From NCBI GenBank assembly GCA_933228895.1, contig OW121858.1, forward strand, positions 32,821,859-32,885,858: a stretch of DNA of 64,000 bases, written 5' to 3'. This DNA comes from Platycnemis pennipes (taxonomy: Eukaryota > Arthropoda > Insecta > Odonata > Platycnemididae). A program made the position numbers and the translations under genes. The stretch's first letter is position 1; each line of letters opens with the position of its first letter. Shown piece after piece: positions 19,893 through 31,513 of the stretch. The notes under the pieces were generated by a model. It searched no databases and was not told the DNA's origin. It was given only the letters and a program-made list of their open reading frames with translations.

Positions 19893-21312
19893 TTACACAC
19901 TCACAATCAAAACCTGAATGTGAACTGCTAAACATTTAATAGTGGAAAATGGAGCACAAAACGTCCCTCCTTTACCAACTACAATTTTAATGTTATCAAG
20001 GCCACAGACATTTAATGTGCGTAGTGGCTTGAGAACAACATAAAGTTCCACATGATCATCCCCCACTGCAACTATGTGAATAATTTTCCCGAATGATCCC
20101 TCAACAAGTTCAACATAGGAGTCATCCTTCTGGCCCAAGTCTATGCCCTTTGCTAGAATATCGAATCCCATCACGGAGAACCCTCTTGTATTCTCTGTAT
20201 TTTGAAGTTTCGGGTAGGCCTACACAAAATCCTGCATAGTCAGTGTTAGGGCCAATTACAAATTCACCTCCACGACACATTCCATTCTGGTATTGATGTC
20301 ACAAAATGCAGCCACTTCGTTCGAGATTCCTTCTGAATTCTCAGTAATGATGTGACTGGCTCGATTAGCATCCATGTGTCTTACGACTTGATGAGGGATT
20401 GCTTTGGTAGCCTTCAACACTCTTTTCAGATTGCCTATTACAGACTCAAACGGAAAAGCGGTGTGGGACCGTAAGGGACCCCACTTTCGTACACTATCCG
20501 CTAAATGTACTAACTGATGTACATTATAGGTCATATCATACTTTCCATAGTATTCTTCATGCTTCGACACGTATTCAATAAGCATTGACTCTGTAGAATC
20601 TAATCTTCAGCGTGAAGTTCATCTTGGAGTAGAATGCTGATGGCTCACACAAGAAGCTTCCAATGCGACAAGTACTTTTTTAATAAAATGCCATTTAGGA
20701 CTGGCACACTGAAAAACAGAAACCAGATCTCGAAGTCCTTTGCTTTCATGTGTTTTCTATTAATCAAGCACTTTGGCTGGCGTTTTAAAAAATGGTGCAC
20801 ATCACATGTATTGAGCTAATACGATTGTCAATAGTAGTCAAGCTGGTGGTCGAGCATACATAATATGCCCTTTCATTGTGGGTCAAGAAATTCTCAGTGC
20901 ATCCTTTCACAACTGCAAGCAAAATCTGATGCATATAATGGGGAACAAAACCCCACACCATATCAAAGGAAGATAAATTTAAAAGAGGAGAGACTGCCTG
21001 AATACCCATGACTTTTTCTTCAGAATGAATAACTTGCTCATAGCAAAGGCTTAATCCTTCCTCAGTTCGGGGCTCAGGGTTTGCATTACAATGAGTGTAA
21101 TTTACCGTTCCATTTACAAATTCACCTTGTATTGTGCACCAACTACAACAGTTGTACCCATTTACTCCTGTAATACCCTGTAGTGGAGCACGTGCAACTG
21201 TGTCCACACAACAACAAAGTGTTACAAACTTCACAGTTTTCATCACCCCATTCCAGGGAACATTAATTCCTTCCCTATATAACTCATTCATTTCATTAAC
21301 AAAAGATTCCAT
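19893..21312 (-). pseudogene. EnSpm/CACTA-like transposase, broken into three frames
   Basis: Three minus-strand segments in N-to-C order are 21312-20785, 20585-20256 and 20174-19893. The first has a small Cys-rich site (YNCCSWCTIQGE) and an FVPHYMHQILLAVVKG block, the usual central region of animal EnSpm-type transposases. The second carries NVHQLVHLADSVRKWGPLR then AFPFESVIGNLKR, the family's very conserved histidine-leucine / FPFE signature (DUF4218-like). The third matches the beta-rich C-terminus. Stops and frameshifts separate them and the N-terminus is missing, so it is dead. I-element C lies just beyond the C-terminal end. Terminal CACTA repeats were not found. Confidence 0.7.
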
Positions 21313-22324
21313 GAATACATCAAAAGGAGGTTTTTCCTTACCATAGCATTAACAAATTTGTTTAAAACTAAGAGCTTATGCACTTATGGGTTGGCCTAGC
21401 CTATCAAATTTCCTAGATTACATGCATCAATACAAGCAGGATATTAGTTATGATGAAAATCTTGTTCTTAAAGCTTCGAGAATGAAAGAGGTATATCGAG
21501 AGGTATATATGAGAGGATCCAGGCGTGCGTGATTCTACATACTACCCTGCAAGGCACCGTAAAGGTGTGTGGGTAATAATACCGAGAAATGGGTAATAAT
21601 AGCGAGGCTAACTTGTTTTCACCACAACGTCGCTAATCTTGTTGCAGTAGACGCAGTATGATTGCGTTTCCATTGCGAAAAAGGGAATTTCATGATCATG
21701 AATGCTATGGGAATCAACTTACGTCCAGGGTATATGGTCTGCAACTCACTGGGACAAGGTCAGTGCTGGGTAGTGCTGGTCAGTGGACGAGACAGCGATG
21801 GGATGTCCTCTTGAAGGAACGGCTACTTAGCACGAATATTCACGAGGAAATGGACACACCTTAACGCCGCAGTCTAGGGAGAGATAAGATTTTGTCACAT
21901 CCCAACATTCCTTATCTTGAAGTGATTGAGTAAAGGAGTGAGAGGCTATTTTTTCTTTTTGCTTCAACGTGAATTTCGAATTTAATTGAGTTTCGAACAA
22001 ACTATTCCATTCCTCGAATCAGTTCGTTCGCTTGAGGCGAACTACTTTCAAGGAATGAAACCATGGAAGTCCTGTGAAGCCGCCACTGAAGGGCGGCCGA
22101 CTTCAATTCGGGTTCGGATACTAACGCGGCCGACAAGGAGTCCGACACGCTAAAGACCGACGATCGACGACAAGACGAAAGACGGCCAAAAGTCTCCCAA
22201 CGAGGCCCAAGAGACCCTCTCTCCCAGATCACTTTCCCTTTTATTGTCGCCGAGGAGGAGCGTCGGCGGAAGGAGTGCCGTCAACGGAGGGGAGGGAAGC
22301 AAGAGGGAAAGGAGGGGAACAAGG
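21313..22324. other. No gene recognised; GC-rich toward the right
   Basis: The left part is AT-rich with short ORFs only. From about 22070 the DNA becomes purine-rich and GC-rich (GACGATCGACGACAAGACG, then GGAGGGG words). No domain, splice-bounded exon or repeat terminus was identified. Confidence 0.35.
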
Positions 22325-22392
22325 CTTTTAGTCGCCTCTTACGACAAGCAGGGATACTGCGGGAGTATTCTCAATCCCCCTACCCGCAGGGG
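22325..22392 (-). other. Lone reverse-strand copy of the I-element 5' module
   Basis: On the minus strand this is identical to the first 68 nt of elements B, C and E (CCCCTGCGGG...GACTAAAAG). Identity then stops abruptly, and no I-element leader or ORF follows. An 11-bp word AGGAGGGGAAC occurs on both sides (22310-22320 and 22410-22420), enclosing about 90 bp that also holds a GGACGGCCACCGTCC hairpin. Target-primed insertion normally keeps 3' ends, so a 5'-only copy is unusual. Confidence 0.75.
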
Positions 22393-24051
22393 TGGACGGC
22401 CACCGTCCGAGGAGGGGAACGGAGGAGGGGTGGAACGGAAGGAAGGAAGGAATTACGCTGTCCTGGAGGACTTTGCCATCTCACGCGCTGCTGGGTCACC
22501 ACCGCGTCACAGACCCGAGGATGGAGCGGAAGCAGGCGGCCAGGGGGAGGGAGAGAAATAGTGAAAGGAAAATTTGGAAGCTCGCGGAAAACTTGGAATG
22601 CATCTCTTCTGCCTTACGCTCCAAATATCGTATTACGCGGAATATTGCCATGGCTGGATCCCATTTACGCGGGATGTTACAATACTCCCACCCCACTAAA
22701 ATTAGTTGCCCCGACTCGGCTGACTACATTTTTTTCCATAACTCCCGCGCGCGCGTTGTTTCTCATTATTATTTCCTTTTGAGAGAGAGTTGGCTGTGCA
22801 CCCGTCGACGTACACCAAAATATCAATAGCAATTATTACATATTTTTAACCAAATCTCTGCATGTTAAAGGTACATTTAAACATAATCATCAGTAAAATT
22901 AACAAAATCACTTCAAGTCAAAGGTACATTTGGACATAATTATCAGTGCAATTACTCCAAATTACAAATTTACTGAAAGTTAGAGGTTCATTAGTCGGGG
23001 TGAATACCTCAATTTAAGCAACATCCCGACATCTTACACAGCCAACCAATTCTGTAACGATTAATAATTTTACTAAATGAGTACATTGGAATATTCACAC
23101 GGTAGGAAGGATTATTAAACTCACACTCTCCAGAGCACAGATAATGAACTAAACATTTATTAAGAAAAATAAAAACCAACTTGTGGCTGTGCTCCACTTG
23201 TTTGTACGGACATAGTGACGCTAGTTCCCTCCAGCTACAACATACATGGGAATGCATAAGAACACTCAAGGGACTTGGCCAGCCCTTACAATTTCTATCT
23301 TGTCCTTCCGAAGCACATATGTCCTTCCTAGTCTATCCCTTCGCAAGTTGCCATACCACAATCACACACTCAGCACGTTTTTCGCAGCATCCTTAGGCGG
23401 CCGCGGCTGGGCCGTGGGGGATGCTGGGGAGGAAGACGGAGGACCCGCGGGATTGCCTACCACCATGTGTACTACTCCGAGGGCGGCGATGGTGCTGAGG
23501 GCCCGCAGGGCCTTGAGGAAGCGATCCTTGGCCTCTTCCTCCGGTGCTGCTTCCATCCGCAGAAGGTAGCCTCCCTCCTGCCGATGCAGTTCGTACGGCC
23601 CCATGTCTCTTGCCGCCTCCGAAGGCGGGCCGGCGCCTCTAGCCGTCCTCCGGCGTGCTGGGGACGTATGGTTATTATTCCCACTATCCACATGGTTCAC
23701 GGTCTGTTCCCCTGGCCTACGCTGAAGTGAATGAGCTCCCGAATTTGAGGAAGTGTTCCGGGTGAAGGGCAAAATTACATGTACTTAACGGTATCTCTTT
23801 GGATACCGTCTACGAACCACCCTTGTCTTATCTACGCTCGGCCCTCGCTCGTTCCTCCGCGGACACGAGAGTATGACTTGCCCTCTCCGACGTCTTATAA
23901 TTCCGCACACACTCTCCCTTGCCCAAATGCTTTATCCTTCTCTTCTCTAACTACTGACTACTACTGCCCAATCGACATGACACGCGGCCTTGTACTACTG
24001 TTCTTGGGGGTCGCTTTTCCGCGCTTTCTGATTATGCAATTTACTTACGGA
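22393..24051. other. Region downstream of the env-like ORF; no supported gene
   Basis: Mixed composition. A minus-strand frame at 23772-23362 encodes a 136-residue peptide with an Ala/Glu-rich helix (RMEAAPEEEAKDRFLKALRA) and a Pro/Ser-rich end, but no recognisable domain. Since the env-like ORF is read leftward, this region would hold its 3' sequence or LTR, but no LTR pair was found. Confidence 0.3.
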
Positions 24052-25008
24052 TTATTTTAATTGTTTTGGGACACTATCCTGCCGGTTTCGATTATAATAC
24101 ACTTTGGAAAAGGGGGTAATTTTTCTATGATGGCCACTAAGACTCAATATATCGTCGTATCGTAGCGGAACCCTTTCGTGAGGTGGGTATGCCATTCGCG
24201 CTTGGGTGTATAGCTTCTCGATGTGAGTTCGCTTACCAGGTAGGTCCAATGATTTTAAATCCATGCCTATTGTTGAAAACAAGTCGGTTAGTGCCGGCGC
24301 TACTATCTCCCGCACCTCTAAAGGGTGGGACTCAATTTGGTTGAAATGGCCTAGCAATCTGTGACCTTCAACGTACGCGCTGCATCGCGGCGGAAGTGTG
24401 TAGATTCCCGTCCCTCTCACCTGGGTTTCCACCACTTCCTCTTTCGCGGGGTAGGAAGGGCATCGTTGTACGAGGCGACTCTCCCGTGGCACGCTATAAA
24501 TCCACGAATCGCTACCCTTGGCTCGATAGTATACAGCGCGAGGGTTCCTGAGGACACGGATGTCGCACCCCGCATCTTCTCTAGCCGTCCTTACGAATAG
24601 TGAATACAAACGAAGATCGGGGAAACTCTGTAATTTGTATACGGGGGGGGGGGGAATACCATGAGGGAACCTTGCTGACAGTAGCGTATGTCCTCCTCCT
24701 CTAGAACCATATGCTTCAGATGATCGCTCGATAGGGCCAAATACGGGGTCTCTGGCCGCAGCACTATGGAATAGTTCAACCGCGGTTCCCAAACAGGCAG
24801 GGGCACAGCGATATAACGACAAAACCCTATTTGGCGCTTGCAATGGTAATCCTATCAGCAACGTAGGCTTCCTTTCACGCACATGGGAGTTAAGACGGGA
24901 ACCATTGATGTCACCTAGGCAAATTGCCTTTTTGGCAAATGGATTCCAATACATGCCATAAATAATACGGTGTGAGTGATAGCCGATAGGGATATTCCAG
25001 TGTTTCAT
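24052..25008 (-). pseudogene. Envelope-like ORF fragment of a retrovirus-type element
   Basis: A 318-residue minus-strand frame. Its middle has a spaced cysteine pattern and blocks resembling the ectodomain of insect Gypsy/errantivirus-type Env proteins: a GCDIRVLRNPRAVYY stretch, a DSWIYSVPRES block followed by a cysteine, and GTGIYTLPPRCSAYVEGH. Such proteins would act in membrane fusion in intact elements. No signal peptide, furin-like site or transmembrane segment is seen in the frame, and no gag or pol is linked to it, so it is a relic. Its N-terminal 35 codons recur as fragments in every unit of the higher-order repeats at 27.7-29.6 and 54.8-63.5 kb. The family call rests on pattern only. 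Confidence 0.45.
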
Positions 25009-25647
25009 AATAAGAAATTATTCGGCACATTCTCCCTTTGGGATATTCTTCATTCTTAATGCAAGGCGCCTAGAAATTCCTTCCTTAAATGCGTCCGTAC
25101 TGCATTTTTACCCGCGAGAAGGAAAACCTTGTGTTGGTCGTTCTGGTGTGTTGTTTGGCTGATATTCCTCGTTAGAGCTGGCATACGAAAGTTGTAACTT
25201 TTCTCGTTGTCGAAATCCGGCACTCCCAATGAATCAAAGTGTAATATGTCCGAGATGAACAACAAATACCTTCCTACCTTTCCACAAGAAACCCAGTCGT
25301 CTAAGGTGCGTCATGTCCGCTTTCCATAACGATTTCGGTATCATCTTCACATTCTGTCTCCAGGTCTGGAAAAGTCTCCTAAGGCCTCTTGTTTGATTCT
25401 TTATCAGATGAAATGAGAGTGGACAAGTTGTGTCTGCAGATGCACACTGCTCAATCCATTCTCGTTCTGTAAATGGGGCTGCAACCACACGCTCATCTTC
25501 TGTGTTGTAGCCCTTTGTCCTTCCACTGAATCAGCACCAGATGGTGGATCTGAATGTCCTTGGGGCTGATCAAATTGTGATGCAGATGCTTCAGGTATGC
25601 TCGTAGTCCCCTTCTCCAAGTGCTGGACTGATCCCAATTGGCTGTGG

Positions 25648-27180
25648 GTGAAGTCCTCGCACTCTCTCTCCTCTGGCCTTGAAGTCCTGGAACTCTCTCT
25701 CTCTCCTCTGGCCTTGAAGTCCTGGAACTCTCTCCTCTGGCCTTGAAGTCCTGGAACTCTCTCTCTCTCCTCTGGCCTTGAAGTCCTGGAACTCTCTCTC
25801 TCTCCTCTGGCCTTGAAGTCCTGGAACTCTCTCTCTCTCCTCTGGCCTTGAAGTCCTGGAACTCTCTCTCTCTCCTCTGGCCTTGAAGTCCTGGAACTCT
25901 CTCTCTCTCCTCTGGCCTTGAAGTCCTGGCACTCTCTCTCTCTCCTCTGGCCTTGAAGTCCTGGCACTCTCTCTCTCTCCTCTGGCCTTGAAGTCCTGGC
26001 ACTCTCTCTCTCTCCTCTGGCCTTGAAGTCCTGGCACTCTCTCTCTCTCCTCTGGCCTTGAAGTCCTGGCACTCTCTCTCTCTCCTCTGGCCCTAAAGTC
26101 CTGGCACTCTCTCTCTCTCCTCTGGCCTTGAAGTCCTGGCACTCTCTCTCTCTCCTCTGGCCTTGAAGTCCTGGCACTCTCTCTCTCTCCTCTGGCCTTG
26201 AAGTCCTGGCACTCTCTCTCTCTCCTCTGGCCTTGAAGTCCTGGCACTCTCTCTCTCTCCTCTGGCCCTAAAGTCCTGGCACTCTCTCTCTCTCCTCTGG
26301 CCTTGAAGTCCTGGCACTCTCTCTCTCTCCTCTGGCCTTGAAGTCCTGGCACTCTCTCTCTCTCCTCTGGCCTTGAAGTCCTGGCACTCTCTCTCTCTCC
26401 TCTGGCCCTAAAGTCCTGGCACTCTCTCTCTCTCCTCTGGCCTTGAAGTCCTGGCACTCTCTCTCTCTCCTCTGGCCCTAAAGTCCTGGCACTCTCTCTC
26501 TCTCCTCTGGCCTTGAAGTCCTGGCACTCTCTCTCTCTCCTCTGGCCTTGAAGTCCTGGCACTCTCTCTCTCTCCTCTGGCCTTGAAGTCCTGGCACTCT
26601 CTCTCTCTCCTCTGGCCCTAAAGTCCTGGCACTCTCTCTCTCTCCTCAGGCCTTGAAGTCCTGGCACTCTCTCTCTCTCCTCTGGCCCTAAAGTCCTGGC
26701 ACTCTCTCTCTCTCCTCTGGCCTTGAAGTCCTGGCACTCTCTCTCTCTCCTCTGGCCTTGAAGTCCTGGCACTCTCTCTCTCTCCTCTGGCCTTGAAGTC
26801 CTGGCACTCTCTCTCTCTCCTCTGGCCTTGAAGTCCTGGCACTCTCTCTCTCTCCTCTGGCCCTAAAGTCCTGGCACACTCTCTCTCTCCTCTGGCCTTG
26901 AAGTCCTGGCACTCTCTCTCTCTCCCCTGGCCTTGAAGTCCTGGCACTCTCTCTCTCTCCTCTGGCCTTGAAGTCCTGGCACTCTCTCTCTCTCCTCTGG
27001 CCTTGAAGTCCTGGCACTCTCTCTCTCTCCTCTGGCCCTAAAGTCCTGGCACTCTCTCTCTCTCCCCTGGCCTTGAAGTCCTGGCACTCTCTCTCTCTCC
27101 CCTGGCCTTGAAGTCCTGGCACTCTCTCTCTCTCCCCTGGCCTTGAAGTCCTGGCACTCACTCTCCACTGGCCTTGAAGT
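25648..27180. repeat. 35-bp minisatellite array (about 43 copies)
   Basis: The unit CCTTGAAGTCCTGGCACT followed by (CT)n and CCTCTGG is 35 bp. The left fifth carries a GGAACT variant, the rest GGCACT, and scattered copies have CCCTAAAG. On the minus strand no frame contains a stop, so all three frames read through the array with the same 35-residue period (VPGLQGQRR, CQDFKARGE and SARTSRPEE alternating). Confidence 0.9.
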
Positions 27181-27455
27181 CCAGCAGCACGGGGCACTGT
27201 GGCCATGGTGATAGTGGTTCTGCGAGGAGAGTGGTCAAAACCTAAGAGGTAGGGCAGCAACAGGCGTTCGATCGGAATGTGCTTGGGGCTGATCAGATTG
27301 TAATGTAGATGCTTAAGATATTCCCATAACCGCCTGCTCCATCTTACTATCCCAGTACACGAAGAATGTGAAAGAGGAGTGATGGGTCCTATGCTGGATG
27401 GAAATCCACTCAGTCTATTAACACCAGTACTCACCAAAAAAGAGGGGAATCAGCA

Positions 27456-27735
27456 TGTGATAAAAACCATTCTTCTAGGGAGAAACACTAGGGCAACGGG
27501 ACCTTAGAAACTGTTCTAGGCGATTCTACGGCGAGTTTGACCCGTATAATTGCTTTTTTAAAAGACATAAATGTTTTCACTAAACTATAAAATCTTTGTG
27601 GAAGACCACGACCAGCAAATGTTATCACATAAATATAACTGTGTGTAATACCGTATTACGTACATTGGATGAGAGTTGTGCAAAATGACCTCAGCTGTCG
27701 ACGCATCAAAAACACCAAATTCTACTACTACTACC
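27456..27735 (+). mobile_element. 5'-truncated I-element 3' end
   Basis: Homologous to the last 280 bp of element F: end of ORF2, an AATAAAC-type 3' UTR, a degenerate terminal hairpin, and a (TAC)n tail ending at 27735. The same fragment recurs at 29232, 57789 and 63220. Confidence 0.8.
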
Positions 27736-28497
27736 TAGATGGGAACCATTGATGTCACCTAGGCAAATTGCCTTTTTGGCAAATGGATTCCAATACTTGC
27801 CATAAATAATACGGTGTGTGTGATAGCCGATAGGGATATTCCAGTGTTTCATAATAAGAAATCATTCGGCACATTCTCTCTTTGGGATATTCTTAATTCT
27901 TAATGCAAGGCGCCAAGAAATTCCTTCCTTAAATGCGTCCATACTGCATTTTTACCCGCGAGAAGGAAAACCTTGTGTTTGTCGTTCTGGTCAGTTGTTT
28001 GGCTGATATTCCTCGTAAGAGCTGGCATACGAACGTCGTACCTTTTCTCGTTGTCGAAATCCGGCACTCCCAATGAATCAAAGTGTAATATGTCCGAGAT
28101 GAACAACAAATACCTTCCTACCTTTCCACAAGAAACCCAGTCATCTAAGGTGCGTCATGTCCGCTTTCCATTACGATTTCGGTATCATTTTAACATTCTG
28201 TCTCCAGGTCTAGAGAAGTCTCCTAAGGCCTCTTGTTTCATTCTTTATCAGATGAAATGACAGTGGTCAAGTTGTGTCTGCAGATGCACACTGCTCAATC
28301 CATTCTCGTTCTGTAACTGGGGCTGCAACTACACGCTCATCATCTGTGTTGTAGCCCTTGTGTCCTTCCACTGAATCAGCACCAGATGGTGGATCTGAAT
28401 GTTCTTGGGGCTGATCAAATTGTCATGCAGATGCTTCAGGTATTCACGTAGCCCCCTTCACCAAGTGCTGGACTGATCCAAATTGGCTGTGGGTGAA

Positions 28498-28960
28498 ATC
28501 CTGGCGCTATCTCCCTCTCCTCTGGCCTTGAAGTCCTGGCACTCTCTCCCTCTCCTCTGGCCTTGAAGTCCTGGCACTCTCTCTCTCCTCTGCCCTTGAA
28601 GTCCTGGCACTCTCTCTCTCCTCTGCCCTTGAAGTCCTGGCACTCTCTCTCTCCTCTGCCCTTGAAGTCCTGGCACTCTCTCTCTCCTCTGCCCTTGAAG
28701 TCCTGGCACTCTCTCTCTCCTCTGCCCTTGAAGTCCTGGCACTCTCTCTCTCCTCTGCCCTTGAAGTCCTGGCTCTCTCTCCTCTGGCCTTGAAGTCCTG
28801 GCACTCTCTCTATCTCCTCTGGCCTTGAAGTCCTGGCACTCTCTCTCCACTGGCCTTGAAGTCCTGGCACTCTCTCTCCACTGGCCTTGAAGTCCTGGCA
28901 CTCTCTCTCCACTGGCCTTGAAGTCCTGACACACTCTCTCCACTGGCCTTGAAGTCCAGC
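28498..28960. repeat. 33/35-bp minisatellite array
   Basis: Same family as 25648-27180, with a CTGCCCTTG variant in the middle and shorter CT runs, so most units are 33 bp and both strands read open (KSWHSLSPLPL on plus). Confidence 0.85.
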
Positions 28961-29231
28961 AGCACGTGGCATTGTGGCCATGGTGATAGTGGTTCTGCGA
29001 GGAGAGTGGTCAAAACCTAAGAGGTAGAGCAGCAACAGGCGCTGGATCAGAATGTGCTTGAGGCTGATCAGATTGTAATGAAGATGCTTAAGATATGCCC
29101 ATAACCCCCTGCTCCAACTTACTCTCCCAGTACACGAAGAATGTGAAAGAGGAGTGATGGGTGCTATGTTGGATGGAAATCCACTCAGTCTATTAACACC
29201 AGTACTCGCCAACAAAGAGGGGAACCAGAAT

Positions 29232-29514
29232 GTGATAAATACCATTCTTCTAGGGAGAAACACTAGGTTAACGTGACCTTAGAAACTATTCTAGGCGATT
29301 CTCCGGAGATTTTGACCCGTATAATTCCTTTTTTAAAAGACATCAATGTTTTCAATAAACTATAAAATCTTTGTATGAGACTACGACTTGCACATGTGAT
29401 CACATAAATATAACTTTGTGAAATACTGTATTACGTACATTACATGGATGAGAGTGTTGCAAAATGACCTCAGCTGTCGACGCTCCAAAAACACCAATTA
29501 CTACTACTACTACC
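29232..29514 (+). mobile_element. 5'-truncated I-element 3' end with target duplication
   Basis: The same 3' fragment as at 27456, here flanked by a direct repeat AAGAGGGGAACCA (left near 29216, right near 29515), as expected for an I insertion into the repeat unit before the unit was duplicated. Confidence 0.8.
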
Positions 29515-30109
29515 AAGAGGGGAACCATTGATGTCACTTAGGCAAATTGCCTTTTTGGCAAATGGATTCCAATACATGCCATAAATACTACGGTGTGAGT
29601 GGTAGCCGATAGGGATTCTCCAGTGTTTCATAATATGAAATTATTAGGCGTAATCTTCCATTGGGATATTCATAATTCTTAAATGCAAGGTGCTAATTGG
29701 TGCCAAGAGAATATCCTTCCTTAAATGCGTTAATACTGCATATTTACCTGCGAAATGGAAAACCTTGTCTTTGTGGTTCTGGTCTGTTGTTTGGCTGATC
29801 TTCCTCGGTAGAGTTGGCATACGAACGTCGTACCTTTTCTCCTTGTCTAAATCCGGCACTGCCTTCGGATCAAAGTGTAATATGTCCGAGATGAACAATA
29901 AGTACCTTCCTTCCTTCTTTTCCACCAGAAATCTGCACAAGAGCGTGTCTAAGGCTAATTCAGCGCAAATGTCTGAAAAGAATTGCACACGATGGGGACG
30001 CGTGAAAGATAAACGTTTCGAACTATCGGTATTCCTCCAGAGCGCAGAATTGTTAGTCGATATCCAGTCCTCTACACGAGAGTTCGAGAGGCATCAGAGG
30101 GGTGAGAAT

Positions 30110-30842
30110 ACTGGCTTTCACTGCCCAGGTCACAGGCTTTCACTGACTAGGTCACTGGCTTTCACTGCCTAGGTCACTGGCTTTCACTGCCTAGGTCACT
30201 GGCTTTCACTGCCTAGGTCACTGGCTTTCACTGCCTAGGTCACTGGCTTTCACTGCCTAGGTCACTGGCTTTCACTGCCTAGGTCACTGGCTTTCACTGC
30301 CTAGGTCACTGGCTTTCACTGCCTAGGTCACTGGCTTTCAGTGCCTAGGTCACTGGCTTTCACTGCCTAGGTCACTGGCTTTCACTGCCTAGGTCACTGG
30401 CTTTCACTGCCTAGGTCACTGGCTTTCACTGCCTAGGTCACTGGCTTTCAGTGCCTAGGTCACTGGCTTTCACTGCCTAGGTCACTGGCTTTCACTGCCT
30501 AGGTCACTGGCTTTCACTGCCTAGGTCACTGGCTTTCACTGCCTAGGTCACTGGCTTTCACTGCCTAGGTCACTGGCTTTCACTGCCTAGGTCACTGGCT
30601 TTCACTGCCTAGGTCACAGGCTTTCACTGCCTAGGTCACTGGCTTTCAGTGCCTAGGTCACTGGCTTTCACTGCCTAGGTTACTGGCTTTCACTGCCTAG
30701 GTCACTGGCTTTCACTGCCTAGGTCACTGGCTTTCACTGCCTAGGTCACTGGCTTTCACTGCCTAGGTCACAGGCTTTCACTGCCTAGGTCACAGGCTTT
30801 CACTGCCTAGGTCACAGGCTTTCACTGCCTAGATCACAGGTT
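30110..30842. repeat. 22-bp satellite array (about 33 copies)
   Basis: The unit AGGTCACTGGCTTTCACTGC plus CT is repeated with very few changes (CACAGG at the ends, CAGTGCC in three copies, one GGTTACT). The array starts within the third higher-order unit and ends exactly where an I-element leader fragment begins. Confidence 0.93.
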
Positions 30843-31435
30843 TGGTTGGCCCGTGCATCGAAGATCCAACCCGAAACAGCCAACCACCTCTAGGGTGCTA
30901 TATCACCTCGGGTAGCCCTGGCGACCGCATCGGTTTGCGGTGCGGCGTCCCGAATGTGTGGCTCCATGGTGGGTGGGGAGCCCGGGGGATGAAGTAATAT
31001 TTGGCATGGGAGATTCAATTCTTCCACCCTCCAAAAGATCCCGCCCGGATACGGGCGGGGGAGATAAGTGTTTTTCCGCTTGCCAGCGGTTTTTGATAAT
31101 GAAGTGTGTTAAAGAAGGGGAGTCGCTGAAGCGTGTCCCCCTTTCTCAATCGTAAAGTTCTGTCGTCCGCAATACCAGGAGAGCTGAAATCCGCTAAAAA
31201 GCTGCGTGACGGAAGCTTGCTAATCGAAGCGGCAAATAATGTTCAAAGTGTGAAGCTCTTGTCACTCACGAAGCTGCACGACATTCCAGTAAAAGTGGAG
31301 TTGCACCGTACCCTTAATACCTGTCGGGGAGTAATATCGCATTACGACCTACTGTACGTGGAAGTCGACGAGATAAAAAGTGAAATGGCATCTCTAAGGA
31401 GTCACAGATGCTCGTAGGCTTACCACTAAGCGCAA
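30838..31435 (+). mobile_element. I-element fragment G (leader and ORF1 start), 3' end missing
   Basis: It begins inside the I leader at GGTTTGGTTGGCCCGTGCA and runs through ORF1 from about 31006 (MGDSILPPSKRSRPDTGGG). A 2-nt deletion near 31127 shifts the frame, and ORF1 continues as FLNRKVLSSAIPGELKSAK to about 31430, where homology stops. Closest to element F among the copies. Loss of the 3' end is not explained by target-primed insertion and implies later rearrangement. Confidence 0.8.
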
Positions 31436-31513
31436 TCAACATCAGAGAGACCATTAAATAGCACAATCACGAAGTGCTCTAAAATTATATAATCAGCACA
31501 GAAGGAATTTTAC

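Larger units (their letters stand above)
24890..30110. repeat. Higher-order repeat block 1
   Basis: Composite units in fixed order: env-like fragment; a block reading LLFISDILHFDSLGVPDFD on the minus strand; a block with TCTAAGGTGCGTCATGTC; a block with CACCAGATGGTGGATCTG; a minisatellite array; a block with ACCTAAGAGGTAGAGCAGCA; then a truncated I-element 3' end. One unit runs from 24890 to 27735, a second from 27736 to 29514, and a third is cut at 30110 by the 22-bp satellite. The pre-array and post-array blocks are themselves diverged duplicates (both contain CTGATCA-ATTGT-ATG-AGATGCTT), so the unit arose by internal duplication. No function is assigned. Confidence 0.75.

Noticed and set aside
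23362..23772. Minus-strand 136-codon ORF as the cytoplasmic tail of the env-like protein
   Set aside because: No transmembrane segment and no frame link to the env-like ORF.
30110..30842. CRISPR-like periodic array
   Set aside because: Units are contiguous 22-bp repeats with no spacers, in a eukaryotic setting.
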